Counted from the first letter of the stretch, positions 44,935 to 54,786 are shown. The stretch: DNA of 64,000 nt from Exiguobacterium sp. s193 (GCF_018618755.1 NZ_JACSMR010000013.1:1-64000); one strand, 5' to 3'. Program-made: numbers and translations. Notes: a model not told the origin generated them from the sequence alone.

Positions 44935-44996
44935 ATGACGTATATGATATTAGAATACGGAATGGACGAATTTTTGTCAATCCATTCCGCTTTTTC

Positions 44997-45941
44997 TTAT
45001 ATTTGAACGTCTCTAGCTAGCAAAACACGCCGAACGAATGCCTCGACGACTTCATCGTATCGATCTGGTGCTTCGAAATAAGCCATCGCATGTGCTGCAT
45101 TCGGAATGACGACAAGTTCTTTCTCCGTCTGGCAGGCATTATACAGTTCATAGACCATCGAGGTCGGAACGAACGTATCTGCATCCCCATGGATGAATAA
45201 TATCGGCACCGTTGCCTTTTTGACTTGTTTTAATGCTGAGGCTTCACTGAAGAAGTAACCGGCTTTTAATTTCGTCAGCACACTCGTCATCGCAAGGAAC
45301 GGGAAGTGTGGCAAACGATACATCCGCTTCATTTGATAAGCGAGCACGGCATTGACAGATGTATAGGCGCAGTCAGAGATGATACCTTTGACTTGAGCAG
45401 GTAACGTTTCTCCGCTCGTCATCAAAACCGTCGCACCTCCCATTGATACACCATGTAAAAAGACGGAAGAAGTCGTTCCAACGCGTCCGACTAAGTAGTC
45501 AATCCAGCGCAGACAGTCTTGCCGGTCATGCCAGCCGAAACCGATGTAATTTCCGTCACTTTTTCCGTGACCGCGATTATCCGGCATCAACACATGAAAA
45601 CCGGCTTGATGATACAGATAAGCAAAGCCCGCTAAATCCGTTCCGACCCCACCATACCCATGGACAAGGATAACGACGCGGTCGGACGGCACGAGGGGCG
45701 GTAAGTAATGTGCCCGAAGCGTCAATCCATCATGCGCTTGAGTCTCGACGAGTTCTAACGGTTGCTCCTTGATCCATGTCTGCCCAGGTTGCATCAGACG
45801 GACCATCTCGTCACTCAAATCCCGATTGTTCGTCAAAAAAGGTTTTGGATTCGTCGCGATGGCCATTTCATAAAAATAATAACTTGCTGCTAACATGCCA
45901 GAACCAAGCAGTCCTAAGCCAATTTTTGTACCTGTCCTCAT
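44997..45941 (-). CDS. Membrane-anchored alpha/beta hydrolase
   Basis: 314 residues. One N-terminal membrane helix (IGLGLLGSGMLAASYYFYEMAI) then the hydrolase fold: oxyanion loop LVHGYGG, NRGHGKS, nucleophile elbow GVSMGG, acid in HGDADTFVP and catalytic histidine in NAAHAMAY. The triad is complete. Similar Bacillus proteins are often called YkaA/YqkD-like hydrolases; the substrate is unknown. Its short upstream gap suggests an operon with the AbrB-fold, S66 peptidase and thioredoxin genes. Confidence 0.88.
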   Translation of the reverse strand: MRTGTKIGLGLLGSGMLAASYYFYEMAIATNPKPFLTNNRDLSDEMVRLMQPGQTWIKEQPLELVETQAHDGLTLRAHYLPPLVPSDRVVILVHGYGGVGTDLAGFAYLYHQAGFHVLMPDNRGHGKSDGNYIGFGWHDRQDCLRWIDYLVGRVGTTSSVFLHGVSMGGATVLMTSGETLPAQVKGIISDCAYTSVNAVLAYQMKRMYRLPHFPFLAMTSVLTKLKAGYFFSEASALKQVKKATVPILFIHGDADTFVPTSMVYELYNACQTEKELVVIPNAAHAMAYFEAPDRYDEVVEAFVRRVLLARDVQI

Positions 45942-45962
45942 CTGACCTTCACTCCTTGTTGT

Positions 45963-46304
45963 CTAAAGTTCGATTTCTAACTGTGCTGAGGATTCAGGAT
46001 GGTCATCTTGCAGGATTTGCTGACGTAGCCGTTGTTCATGTTGCGCCTTTCGATACGCAAACTCGCGGACGAGTTCTTGCCCAACGAATCCTTCCTCAAC
46101 GATTTGCGATAATAATTCGGTCTCCATCTCGACCATTTCATCTGGATTGCGCATGACGAGTACTTGCCCGACTTGCGCAATCATCAATTCGTCCGTCAGC
46201 CCGAGCGCATCATAAAAAGGCTCCGGTAACGTCATCCGCCGTGTTTCCGGATTAATATAGATTCGTTTATATGCACCGAGCGATTGAAAACGTCGTGTCG
46301 CCAT
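45963..46304 (-). CDS. AbrB/SpoVT-fold small protein
   Basis: 113 residues. KRIYINPETRRMTLPEPFYDALGLTDELMIAQ resembles the swapped-hairpin DNA-binding fold of AbrB, MazE and SpoVT. A charged helical tail (QELVREFAYRKAQHEQRLRQQ) follows. It could bind DNA, but the basic residues typical of AbrB loops are few. It is 12 bp after the S66 peptidase gene in the same operon. Confidence 0.6.
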   Translation of the reverse strand: MATRRFQSLGAYKRIYINPETRRMTLPEPFYDALGLTDELMIAQVGQVLVMRNPDEMVEMETELLSQIVEEGFVGQELVREFAYRKAQHEQRLRQQILQDDHPESSAQLEIEL

Positions 46305-46315
46305 TTCAAAACCCC

Positions 46316-47332
46316 TTAATTGAATGTCATGTCGAGCCGTGAATCTTTTCCTTGAAGCGTCACCGTTGCCGTCGCACCGTTGACGAGTGTCATTTGTGGC
46401 GGCTGATGACCGATGTCCAAATCATAAAAAATTGGTAATCCCGTCTCTTTCATGATGGTTGTGTAGACATCAAGCAATGTATAATCTTCGACGGTCTTTC
46501 CTGCACCTGTTCGTCCGAACAAGATACCGCTTGCATGATTGAACCACCCGGCGAGATACATCTGCATCAACGTGCGGTGAAGATCGGTCGCACTTGCTTG
46601 GCAAGCTTCAAAGTACCAAAGAATCGGTTCACCTGCTAGATGTTGCGTTTGAAACGTCCGGACATCACCGTAAGGAGTTCCGATTAAATGCCGAATCGTT
46701 TCAAGACATCCACCGAGCAATCGTCCTGTCACTTGCTTGGTGGATGGGTCGAGGGTTTTCCACTCGGTCGTTTGATCAAAATGGAACATATAGCGCTCCG
46801 GCCGGACATCATGGTCCCAGTTCGTTTGGTACTTGGACGACATCCATTGCGTAACGGAACCGTCATTTGGAGTCGCAAGAACTCTGCGCCAAGCAGCAGT
46901 CGTCTCATCCCACTCCTCGCTTCTACACTCAAGCAGATTCGGTCCGTGGGCCGTCGCGATTCCTGTTTTTACGGTGATCGCGAACAAAACCGTACTCGTA
47001 TCGGAGTATCCGAGCAGCCACTTCACCGGTAACTCTGAAAATGCGAGGTGTGGTAACAGATCCAGTGCACGTTCGCCTCCAAAAGGTGGAATGATGGCAT
47101 TGATGTCTGGATGTTGCATCATCTGCATCAATTCAGCTGCCCGGACCGCCCCTGGTGCACTTTCGGCTTTCGTTTGTGTCCAGACCGTCTCACCGACTAC
47201 CGTCTGCATCTGTCGATCCTCTAACCGTGATTTTGCTTCTTCGAGTAAAGGATGGAGTGCATCAGGTAGCCCGGAAGATACTGCCGTTATACCAATCGTT
47301 TGCCCTGTCCAGCCGAAAAATGGATACCTCAT
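46316..47332 (-). CDS. S66-family LD-carboxypeptidase/MccF-like peptidase
   Basis: 338 residues. The nucleophile serine is in LLGYSDTSTVLF, the region after it is AHGPNLLE, then the conserved GRLLGGCLETIRHLIGTPYG and the glutamate/histidine pair toward the C-terminus (LDIGHQPPQMTLVNGA). S66 members cut muropeptides or, as MccF, release acyl-adenylate antibiotics. No signal peptide, so it acts in the cytosol, for cell-wall recycling or detoxification. Confidence 0.88.
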   Translation of the reverse strand: MRYPFFGWTGQTIGITAVSSGLPDALHPLLEEAKSRLEDRQMQTVVGETVWTQTKAESAPGAVRAAELMQMMQHPDINAIIPPFGGERALDLLPHLAFSELPVKWLLGYSDTSTVLFAITVKTGIATAHGPNLLECRSEEWDETTAAWRRVLATPNDGSVTQWMSSKYQTNWDHDVRPERYMFHFDQTTEWKTLDPSTKQVTGRLLGGCLETIRHLIGTPYGDVRTFQTQHLAGEPILWYFEACQASATDLHRTLMQMYLAGWFNHASGILFGRTGAGKTVEDYTLLDVYTTIMKETGLPIFYDLDIGHQPPQMTLVNGATATVTLQGKDSRLDMTFN

Positions 47333-47355
47333 GTTCTTCCTCCTTTAAGTGTCCG

Positions 47356-47712
47356 TTACTTTTCTGAATCAACCGCTTCTGATTTTACAAACGCTCCAAT
47401 CTGTTCTACGCGTTGACGGAACCGTTCGACCGGAACAATCCGTGCTTCACGATGCATCTCTTTCCCATCTAAAAATAACAACAGGACGGGCGCAGTGAAA
47501 ATGGATAACTCACCGGCGATTTCCGGAACATCAGCTACATCGACTCGGGCAGACCGGATTTCCGGGTGTGCCAACAGGATTGGCTCGATTTGCGGAAACA
47601 AGGATTCACAAACTGAACAATTGGGACTTGAGACATACAAAAAACGAGCATCCGGACTTGCATACCATGATTTCACTTCGTCAATCGTGGTCAGTCGTGC
47701 AAACTCAGCCAT
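47356..47712 (-). CDS. Thioredoxin-like protein
   Basis: 118 residues with the redox pair in SSPNCSVCESLFPQ and the cis-proline in FTAPVLLLFLDGKEM. A stand-alone thioredoxin fold, likely a thiol reductase of the YtpP type. AAAAGGAGG precedes the ATG. First gene of the run that ends with the hydrolase. Confidence 0.85.
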   Translation of the reverse strand: MAEFARLTTIDEVKSWYASPDARFLYVSSPNCSVCESLFPQIEPILLAHPEIRSARVDVADVPEIAGELSIFTAPVLLLFLDGKEMHREARIVPVERFRQRVEQIGAFVKSEAVDSEK

Positions 47713-47809
47713 GATGAAGACCTCCTTTTAAAAAATGTTGTCCTCATTATACCGCTCTTCGAACAGAGAAACAAAATTTCGTGTCCTCTCGTTACAACGC
47801 AACTAAACA

Positions 47810-47873
47810 AAAAAATACCTGACGGGCGAGTTGTGTAGTTAGTCAACCACACAACTCGCTATCAGGTATTTTT
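47810..47873. terminator. Large bidirectional terminator
   Basis: AAAAATACCTGA and TCAGGTATTTTT outer arms with CGAGTTGTGT/ACACAACTCG inner arms. It sits behind the DUF779 gene and before the thioredoxin gene. Confidence 0.88.
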
Positions 47874-47878
47874 AACCG

Positions 47879-48244
47879 TTACGTCGCTTCCGCTTGTAAC
47901 GCTGCGTATTCCTCGTCTGTAAAGGCACGGGAACGGGTCAAAAAGCGTTTTCCTTCGACCCCTTCCAAAGAAAACATACCGCCTCGTCCATCGATGACAT
48001 CAATGATGAGTTGCGTGTGTTTCCAGTAGGTGTATTGGTCCTCATGGATATAGAATGGACAGTCCCCGATCGCTCCGATCAACAAGTCGTGATCGGCGAG
48101 AAATAAATCACCTTCTGCAAAACACATCGGTGAACTGCCATCACAACAGCCGCCTGATTGATGGAAGATGAGGGGGCCGTGTTTTGTCCGTAACTTTTCA
48201 ATCAACTCGAGAGTCGCCGCTGTAGCAAGGACACGTTCGACCAT
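47879..48244 (-). CDS. DUF779 family protein
   Basis: 121 residues. Core HQSGGCCDGSSPMCF with three cysteines, then the strand-rich FYIHEDQYTYWKHTQLIIDV. DUF779 proteins are nearly always next to acetaldehyde-type dehydrogenases, as here (22 bp after aldA). They may help with cofactor or metal handling, but the role is unknown. AAAGGAAG precedes the ATG. Confidence 0.9.
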   Translation of the reverse strand: MVERVLATAATLELIEKLRTKHGPLIFHQSGGCCDGSSPMCFAEGDLFLADHDLLIGAIGDCPFYIHEDQYTYWKHTQLIIDVIDGRGGMFSLEGVEGKRFLTRSRAFTDEEYAALQAEAT

Positions 48245-48265
48245 CTGGGCACTTCCTTTCTTCGT

Positions 48266-49786
48266 TTAGAAGAAACCGAGTTTGTTCGGGCTGTAGCTGA
48301 CGAGTAGGTTTTTCGTCCGCTGGTAATGATTGAGCATCATTTTATGATTTTCGCGACCAATCCCGGACATTTTATAGCCGCCGAATGCCGCATGGGCAGG
48401 ATACTGGTGGTAACAATTCGTCCAGACGCGCCCTGCTTCAATCGCCCGTCCGAAACGATAGGCACGGTTCATGTCGCGCGTCCACACACCAGCTCCGAGA
48501 CCATACAACGTATCATTCGCAATCTCAAGCGCTTCCTCATCCGTTTTGAATGTCGTCACGGAAAGAACCGGACCAAAGATTTCCTCTTGGAAAATCCGCA
48601 TTTTGTTATGTCCTTTAAAAATCGTCGGCTGGATGTAGAACCCGTTTTCGAGATCGCCCTCCATGTGGTTCCGTTCACCACCAATCAGACATTCTGCCCC
48701 TTCCGATTTCCCAATTTCTAGATAAGACAGGATTTTTTCCATCTGTTCGCTCGATGCCTGTGCACCCATCATGACATCGCCGTCAAGCGGATTACCAAGT
48801 TTAATCGCTTTGACCCGATCAAGGACACGTTCCATAAACGGCTCGTAAATCGATTCTTGAATCAACGCCCGTGATGGACACGTACAGACTTCACCTTGAT
48901 TCAATGCGAACATCAGCAAGCCTTCAATCGCTTTATCGAAGAAGGCATCATCCGCATCCATGATGTCTTCAAAGAAGATGTTAGGTGATTTTCCACCGAG
49001 TTCGAGTGTGACGGGGATGATGTTTTGTGACGCATACTGCATGATGAGACGTCCTGTCGTCGTTTCACCTGTGAAGGCAATTTTGGCGATTCGTTTACTC
49101 GACGCGAGTGGTTTTCCCGCCTCTAATCCGAACCCATTGACGATGTTCAAGACGCCTGGCGGAAGCAAGTCTTCAATCATCTCCGTCAAGAGTAAGATAC
49201 TTGCTGGTGTCTGTTCTGCCGGTTTTAAGACAACACAGTTTCCGGCAGCTAACGCCGGTGCCAGTTTCCAGACCGCCATCAGGATCGGGAAGTTCCACGG
49301 AATGATTTGCCCGACAACACCGAGCGGCTCATGAAAATGATAGGCGACGGTATCGTTATCCAGTTCTCCGACCGATCCTTCTTGTGCCCGGATGACACCA
49401 GCAAAGTAACGGAAGTGGTCAATCGCTAGTGGCAAGTCTGCGTTTAATGTTTCCCGGACCGCTTTACCGTTTTCAAGCGTTTCAGCGTACGCAAGAAGTT
49501 CTAGATTTTCTTCCATCCGGTTGGCGATTTTATTTAAGATGTTGGATCGTTCCGTGACCGATGTTTTACCCCACGCCTCTTTTGCTGCATGAGCGGCATC
49601 GAGTGCAAGTTCGATATCTTCTTTCGTTGACCGCGCAACTTGACAAAGAACGTTCCCGGTGACCGGTGTGATGTCATCAAAATACTCTCCATTGACAGGT
49701 GCCGTCCATTTTCCATTAATGAAGTTTTCATACCGATCTCTGTACTGTACTTTTGACCCTTGCGTGTTTGGAATCTCATAAATCAT
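48266..49786 (-). CDS. aldA: Aldehyde dehydrogenase (acetaldehyde type)
   Basis: 506 residues. NAD-binding [19 protein letters not shown] and [10 protein letters not shown], catalytic glutamate in [12 protein letters not shown] and nucleophile cysteine in [11 protein letters not shown]; the extra neighbouring Cys (CTC) is typical of the acetaldehyde/ExaC branch. It oxidises aldehydes to acids with NAD+. Paired with DUF779. A cre-like site upstream suggests carbon control. GGGAGG precedes the ATG. Confidence 0.92.
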   Translation of the reverse strand: MIYEIPNTQGSKVQYRDRYENFINGKWTAPVNGEYFDDITPVTGNVLCQVARSTKEDIELALDAAHAAKEAWGKTSVTERSNILNKIANRMEENLELLAYAETLENGKAVRETLNADLPLAIDHFRYFAGVIRAQEGSVGELDNDTVAYHFHEPLGVVGQIIPWNFPILMAVWKLAPALAAGNCVVLKPAEQTPASILLLTEMIEDLLPPGVLNIVNGFGLEAGKPLASSKRIAKIAFTGETTTGRLIMQYASQNIIPVTLELGGKSPNIFFEDIMDADDAFFDKAIEGLLMFALNQGEVCTCPSRALIQESIYEPFMERVLDRVKAIKLGNPLDGDVMMGAQASSEQMEKILSYLEIGKSEGAECLIGGERNHMEGDLENGFYIQPTIFKGHNKMRIFQEEIFGPVLSVTTFKTDEEALEIANDTLYGLGAGVWTRDMNRAYRFGRAIEAGRVWTNCYHQYPAHAAFGGYKMSGIGRENHKMMLNHYQRTKNLLVSYSPNKLGFF

Positions 49787-49833
49787 GAATGTTTTCCTCC
49801 CTCAAATAAAATGGTCAAACCCGAGAAGTTCTT

Positions 49834-49847
49834 TGTATGCGCTTTCA
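49834..49847. promoter_or_regulatory. cre-like site upstream of aldA
   Basis: TGTATGCGCTTTCA fits TGWAANCGNTNWCA with one mismatch. Confidence 0.4.
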
Positions 49848-49931
49848 TTTTTAAATAACGTAATAAAAACCCCTCAACTCCATCCTAACAAATGATTTTA
49901 AAAAGTCAAAATTTTCCGTTATTTTTCGAAT

Positions 49932-49978
49932 AAAAAACAGTGATCCGTTCTCAAACCGAGTCCAAATCACTGTTTTTT
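49932..49978 (-). terminator. Terminator after yteA-like gene
   Basis: AAAAAACAGTGAT and ATCACTGTTTTTT arms with a 20-nt loop and a T-run. Confidence 0.82.
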
Positions 49979-49986
49979 ATTTTTTT

Positions 49987-50511
49987 TTACGATCGTGTTG
50001 TATCGATTCCATCTTCGTTATCTGATGGTGAATCTGAATTGCCAAAGTCACTGACTTTGCTGAAACCATCTGTGTCTCCATCGATGTCTTTCCCTGTCGC
50101 GGTGACTGACGGATCAAGCACATCTTCTTCGACTGGTCGCGCGTCACGATTGCCGCCTTCACGTTCTGCTTCTTCTTTTGCATGTTCGATGCACAACAGC
50201 GTCTCCGGAATGATATCAAGACGCTCCAGCTCGATTTCTTTACCACATACTTTACAGATGCCGTATGTTCCTTCTTCGATTGCTTTCAGGGCTAGATCGA
50301 CATCCGATAACATGTTCGTTTCGAGATCCGTGATTGCTTGGTCACGTTCACGTAAGAATAATTCATCCCCAGAATCTCCAGGATGGTTATCATAACTCGA
50401 AAGTTCACCCTCATCGTAACTTGTTTCCCGGTTTTCGATGTTCGACTCCGTTTTCTCTTTTTCTTTAAGTAATCGTGCCTTGAATTCTTCGACTTGTTTC
50501 GTTGACAACAT
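49987..50511 (-). CDS. yteA: DksA/TraR-type zinc-finger protein, YteA-like
   Basis: About 174 residues. An N-terminal coiled coil (VEEFKARLLKEKEKTESNIENR), then TYGICKVCGKEIELERLDIIPETLLCIEH, a CxxC-x16-C-x2-H finger of the TraR/DksA type. YteA-like proteins occur in Bacillus, but their role is unclear; no link to sporulation is shown here. The acidic tail, rich in Asp and Ser, is long. Three in-frame starts exist; GGAG is best spaced for the ATG at 50511. Confidence 0.82.
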   Translation of the reverse strand: MLSTKQVEEFKARLLKEKEKTESNIENRETSYDEGELSSYDNHPGDSGDELFLRERDQAITDLETNMLSDVDLALKAIEEGTYGICKVCGKEIELERLDIIPETLLCIEHAKEEAEREGGNRDARPVEEDVLDPSVTATGKDIDGDTDGFSKVSDFGNSDSPSDNEDGIDTTRS

Positions 50512-50579
50512 GCTCATCATCTCCAATTCTCTATTCTGCTCTAATCATGTTTTAGCCGAATTGGAGTGATCTTAAACGT

Positions 50580-51377
50580 TTACGAGCATTTATACGATCG
50601 AATAGAGCCACGGTAATCACAGATGACCGTCATACATTCCTGTCCATCATGAAAACAAATTTGATGACTTCTGCCATTTTTAGACGTCGTAATGTCATCA
50701 ATCCACAAGCGTGTTGCATCCGCTGACGTCAGCATCGCAACTTTCTCACGGATCGAGAACAAATCAAACGGTAACAGGTTTAACGATTGAACGATGAGTC
50801 CATTTTTTCGAAATAACGGATCGAGTTGATAGTGCGATAAACTATACAAACTTTTTTCTGATCCGCCGATGAGTAGCTGAATCGAGTGGGACGGTTCATG
50901 GCTATCGATTCGTTCCTTCAACAGAATGATTCTTCCCGTCACGCCTGATTCGTCGAAGATACTTTGCACTCGGTCCTGAGTAAACCGTACACTTGATTCT
51001 TTGACGCGGAGAACGATATGTGCGAATTCCGCAAAATCGGGTTTCCCGATTTCAAGCGACGGAATATGACGGACTTCTTCCCGCTCGATGATTTCAATCA
51101 AATCACGTTCGATTTGAGGATTGACCGTTGACTCCGCATATACACGAACATCGACGACATACTGATCGATGACGGTATTGACTTCCAGTGTATATTTTAG
51201 TCCCGTGTTTTTATCTTGCTCCATCATTAATCGGTTCAAAATCAATGGATGGAGTAAATCGACAGGTGTATAGGAAAGAAATTGACTCGCATAAATCAAG
51301 TTCTTGACGTTATTCGTTTTTCCGTTTTTTGGTCGAGAACCATTTATCATATAGACGTTCACTTTATAATTCAGCAT
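50580..51377 (-). CDS. Unknown 265-residue protein
   Basis: Begins MLNYKVNVYMINGSRPKNGK. No signal peptide and no clear motif. The middle has paired strand-helix pieces (SLEIGKPDFAEFAHIVLRVKES), and the C-terminus has Cys residues in SHQICFHDGQECMTVICDYRGS. The composition is ordinary and codon use matches neighbours, so it is probably real. GAAGGTGG precedes the ATG. Possibly a cytosolic sensor-like protein; I cannot assign it. Confidence 0.65.
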   Translation of the reverse strand: MLNYKVNVYMINGSRPKNGKTNNVKNLIYASQFLSYTPVDLLHPLILNRLMMEQDKNTGLKYTLEVNTVIDQYVVDVRVYAESTVNPQIERDLIEIIEREEVRHIPSLEIGKPDFAEFAHIVLRVKESSVRFTQDRVQSIFDESGVTGRIILLKERIDSHEPSHSIQLLIGGSEKSLYSLSHYQLDPLFRKNGLIVQSLNLLPFDLFSIREKVAMLTSADATRLWIDDITTSKNGRSHQICFHDGQECMTVICDYRGSIRSYKCS

Positions 51378-51530
51378 GTCTCCACCTTCTTATAGATAAA
51401 AATCGAAACAACTAGGTTCCGTTTCTATAGCGTACAATCTATTCAATAGAAATTATATTCGTTTTCGAATATTCCAAATCTCTTATACAAATTGCCCGTC
51501 ATTTATGTTAGCAGATTTCCAATTTCATAT

Positions 51531-51571
51531 AAAAAAGCCGATCACCCACTTAAAATAGTAGGATAATCGGC
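51531..51571 (-). terminator. Terminator after mtlD
   Basis: GCCGAT and ATCGGC outer arms with an inner CCTACT/AGTGGG pairing and a T-run on the minus strand. Confidence 0.75.
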
Positions 51572-51602
51572 ATAAGGAGTCATAGGTCGTACAATATACG
51601 AT

Positions 51603-52748
51603 TTAGGCAATCGAATTAACGGAATCATTCATTTGAACATACTGGCTCATGATTAACTGACTGAGCCGGTCATCCGGACGCAGATCAAGATATGTCACTA
51701 CCGTTTCTTCAATCCCATTTTTATCGATGAACGCTTTTAATTCAGAAGATTCCGAATCATTTGGATCGAAATAGGTTAATGCCGCTGCAATTCCGAGGGC
51801 AAGCCCATTTGCTTCAATCCCGCGGTCCATCAATTCCCGGGCCGGTTTGACGAGGCGATCACTCGGACCTAACTTTCGGATTGGTGACCGTGCGACCCGG
51901 ACGATTTCATCGTGAATCCGCGGGTTCTCGAACCGTTTTATATTTTTTTGGATATACGCGCTATGGGTTTTGGCATCAAACCCGTATTTCTCTAAGAGGA
52001 GCCAGCCCGTCTCATAAAGTGCCGTCTGCACTCCCCGCCGGACTCGGACGTCTTGTAAACTTTCAGCAATCGTCTCTTTTCCGAATAGAGCGCCGAGATA
52101 TGAAGCAATCGCATGTCCCGTATTGACGGTAAACAACTTCCGTTCGATGAACGGTGTGATGTCATCGACATACGTGACACCTTTTAGGATAGGATAATCG
52201 GACGGTAGTTGTTTCGTCTCGACGACCCACTCGAAAAATGGCTCAACCTCGACATACAGGACATCGTCATGACGCTGCAACGGAACGATCCGATCCACTG
52301 CAGCATTCGGGAAGTAGACGATGGCCGATGTCACATCCGTCTCGCGTCCGACTAGTTTTTCGAGGTGACTGGATCCGCCAATCATGTTTTCACAAGCAAT
52401 GACGTACAAGGGATGGTCTCCTCGTCGCTGACTAATACCTGCCGCAATTAAAGGCGCCACTTTCTCGAGCAACGCTGGACCGACCGCCGTCGTGACGAGA
52501 TCGGCTTCAGCGATTGCTTCGATCACGGTCTGTGACTCCGTCAGACTATTGAGTGCCGTCACCCCTGTCACGGTCTCGTTCGCCATCCCTTCCGCGGCAT
52601 ACCCTACTTCATAGGCTGCTCTAAATTTTAATGCGTCGACCAGTTCCGGATTGACGTCGACAAAACAAACATCGTATCCCGACTTAACGAGTTGTAAACC
52701 GATGAAACCACGCCCGATATTCCCTGCTCCAAAATGAATGGCTTTCAT
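51603..52748 (-). CDS. mtlD: Mannitol-1-phosphate 5-dehydrogenase
   Basis: 381 residues. NAD-binding FGAGNIGRGFIGLQL, then VNTGHAIASYLG, which includes the catalytic lysine/histidine region of long-chain polyol dehydrogenases. It oxidises mannitol-1-phosphate to fructose-6-phosphate. It follows mtlF by 2 bp. Last gene of mtlA-mtlF-mtlD. Confidence 0.96.
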   Translation of the reverse strand: MKAIHFGAGNIGRGFIGLQLVKSGYDVCFVDVNPELVDALKFRAAYEVGYAAEGMANETVTGVTALNSLTESQTVIEAIAEADLVTTAVGPALLEKVAPLIAAGISQRRGDHPLYVIACENMIGGSSHLEKLVGRETDVTSAIVYFPNAAVDRIVPLQRHDDVLYVEVEPFFEWVVETKQLPSDYPILKGVTYVDDITPFIERKLFTVNTGHAIASYLGALFGKETIAESLQDVRVRRGVQTALYETGWLLLEKYGFDAKTHSAYIQKNIKRFENPRIHDEIVRVARSPIRKLGPSDRLVKPARELMDRGIEANGLALGIAAALTYFDPNDSESSELKAFIDKNGIEETVVTYLDLRPDDRLSQLIMSQYVQMNDSVNSIA

Positions 52749-52750
52749 CG

Positions 52751-53188
52751 TTACACCTCCATCGTCAAGAGATCGATGATTTCTTGTTTCGTCTTGGCTT
52801 GGATCAACCGTTCGACGTTTTCTTCATCAGAACATATGATGGCGATATTCGATAAAATCTCTAAATGTTCGTCGTTCACACCGGCAATCCCGATGATTAA
52901 TTTAGCTTGTTCCGCCCCGAACGGAACCCCTTCCGGTGCTTGAAGAATCGATATTCCTGATTTTGCGACCTCATGCTTTGCGTCTTCCGTACCATGGGGA
53001 ATCGCAACATGGTTGCCGATATATACACTCGAAAGCTGATGACGTGCCTGCATTGCTTCGACATAAGCCGGACGGACGAACCCGTGCTCGACGAGGAGTT
53101 CCCCCGCCGCACGGATTGCTGCTTCATCCGAATCAAACCGTTGATTGAGTAAGACCATTTCTTCAGTCAATTTCATTGCTGTTGCCAT
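52751..53188 (-). CDS. mtlF: Mannitol PTS enzyme IIA
   Basis: 145 residues. The phospho-accepting histidine lies in NHVAIPHGTEDAK (His65). It passes phosphate from HPr to the EIIB of MtlA. The ATG at 53188 has GAGGAGG upstream; the longer frame runs into the gap after mtlA and is not supported. Confidence 0.95.
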   Translation of the reverse strand: MATAMKLTEEMVLLNQRFDSDEAAIRAAGELLVEHGFVRPAYVEAMQARHQLSSVYIGNHVAIPHGTEDAKHEVAKSGISILQAPEGVPFGAEQAKLIIGIAGVNDEHLEILSNIAIICSDEENVERLIQAKTKQEIIDLLTMEV

Positions 53189-53210
53189 CGTAAATTCCTC
53201 CTCTATTTGT

Positions 53211-54644
53211 TTAGGAAATTTTATTGCGGGCCGTCTCGATTTCATGGACCAACTGATCGTAATAGCTTGCGTTCAAGAAGTTTTCCACAGAACGGTGCTC
53301 AGCCCGTGGTACTTGTTCAATCGCACGTTCCGTCAAATCTTGGTGCGTAATGACAAATTCGGCATCGGCTGGCAGATTACTGATTGACGTGTTCGTGACC
53401 TTAATCGGTAAGCCTGCTTTGTTGATTTTATTTCTAAGAACAGAAGCACCCATTGCACTTGACCCCATACCCGCGTCACACGCAAAGATGATGTGCTCGA
53501 CATCTGCAAGGGATGTGTTTGATTCGGCAGAAACGAGCGATGACGCGATCGCGTTCTTGCCTTTCATCGCGCTGACGTTTGCCGTCGCTTCCTCAAGCGA
53601 TGTTTCCTTCGCTTTACTTGTCTTGAGTAAGACTGCAGAGACAACAAATGTGACGGACGCAGAAACGAGAACACCCGCAATCAATCCGACGTACGATCCA
53701 CGTGCCGCCATCGCAAGTACGGCGATGATGCTACCTGGAGATGCCGGAGCGACAAGACCGACGTCGAAGAGGACGAATGTCAAGATTCCGCTCATTCCAC
53801 CTGCGATCATCCCGAGCAAGAGGACAGGCTTCATTAAGACATACGGGAAGTAAATTTCGTGAATCCCACCGATGAACTGGATGAACGCTGCTCCCGGTGC
53901 CGTCTTTTTCGCAGCACCCGAACCAAAGATTGAGTAGGCAAGTAATAAACCGAGTCCTGGTCCCGGGTTTGCTTCGAGTAGGAACAGCACGGATTTTCCT
54001 GCTTCACTCACCTGGTCGAGACCAAGTGGACTAAGAATGCCGTGGTTGATGGCGTTGTTTAAGAATAAGATTTTCGCTGGTTCAATGAAAAGACTCGCAA
54101 GCGGCAATAATTGTGCACTGACGATTGCGCCAACCGCCGCTGCCATGACATCATCTAGACCTGTCATGATCGGACCGAAGATTTTAAATCCACCCATCAT
54201 CAGCAATCCACCGATGATTCCGACAGAGAAGTTGTTGACGAGCATCTCTAATCCCGGCTTCACTTTTCCTTCAATCAAATGATCGAATTTTTTGATGATG
54301 TATCCTCCAAGCGGACCCATGATCATCGCACCGAGGAACATCGGAATCTCTGTTCCGACGATAACCCCCATCGTCGCGAGCGCCCCGACGACACCACCTC
54401 GAACGTCATGCATTAATTTACCACCCGTAAATCCAATCAAGAGCGGTAACAAATAGGTGATTGTCGGACCGACTAATTCTGCTAAGCTGGCATTCGGTGC
54501 CCACCCCGTCGGAATAAATAATGCTGTGATGATCCCCCACGCTATGAAAGCACCAATGTTCGGCATGACCATGCCACTCAAAAAGCTTCCAAACCGTTGG
54601 ACTTGTACGCGTAATCCGCGTGCCCTTGTCGTTGTAGTTGCCAT
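53211..54644 (-). CDS. mtlA: Mannitol PTS enzyme IICB
   Basis: 477 residues. The N-terminal IIC membrane domain has about eight helices (GSFLSGMVMPNIGAFIAWGI, GGIHEIYFPYVLMKP). The C-terminal IIB carries the phospho-cysteine in FACDAGMGSSAMGASVLR. It imports mannitol as mannitol-1-phosphate. A cre site lies 67 bp upstream, and the gene is probably driven by MtlR. Confidence 0.96.
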   Translation of the reverse strand: MATTTTRARGLRVQVQRFGSFLSGMVMPNIGAFIAWGIITALFIPTGWAPNASLAELVGPTITYLLPLLIGFTGGKLMHDVRGGVVGALATMGVIVGTEIPMFLGAMIMGPLGGYIIKKFDHLIEGKVKPGLEMLVNNFSVGIIGGLLMMGGFKIFGPIMTGLDDVMAAAVGAIVSAQLLPLASLFIEPAKILFLNNAINHGILSPLGLDQVSEAGKSVLFLLEANPGPGLGLLLAYSIFGSGAAKKTAPGAAFIQFIGGIHEIYFPYVLMKPVLLLGMIAGGMSGILTFVLFDVGLVAPASPGSIIAVLAMAARGSYVGLIAGVLVSASVTFVVSAVLLKTSKAKETSLEEATANVSAMKGKNAIASSLVSAESNTSLADVEHIIFACDAGMGSSAMGASVLRNKINKAGLPIKVTNTSISNLPADAEFVITHQDLTERAIEQVPRAEHRSVENFLNASYYDQLVHEIETARNKIS

Positions 54645-54710
54645 TGCTGTACCCTCCGTTTCTTAAAATCGATTAATAAGTGCTTGTCTACACATTGATT
54701 GTAAGCTGAC

Positions 54711-54724
54711 TGCAAGCGCTTACT
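54711..54724. promoter_or_regulatory. cre-like site upstream of mtlA
   Basis: TGCAAGCGCTTACT has the strong AAGCGCTT core and differs from TGWAANCGNTNWCA at two positions. It fits catabolite control of mannitol use. Confidence 0.5.
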
Positions 54725-54786
54725 CAATCATTCCTAGTTCAAGCTTTGGCAAGCTAGTTGGACAACTTGAAAAGATAGACTGGCAC

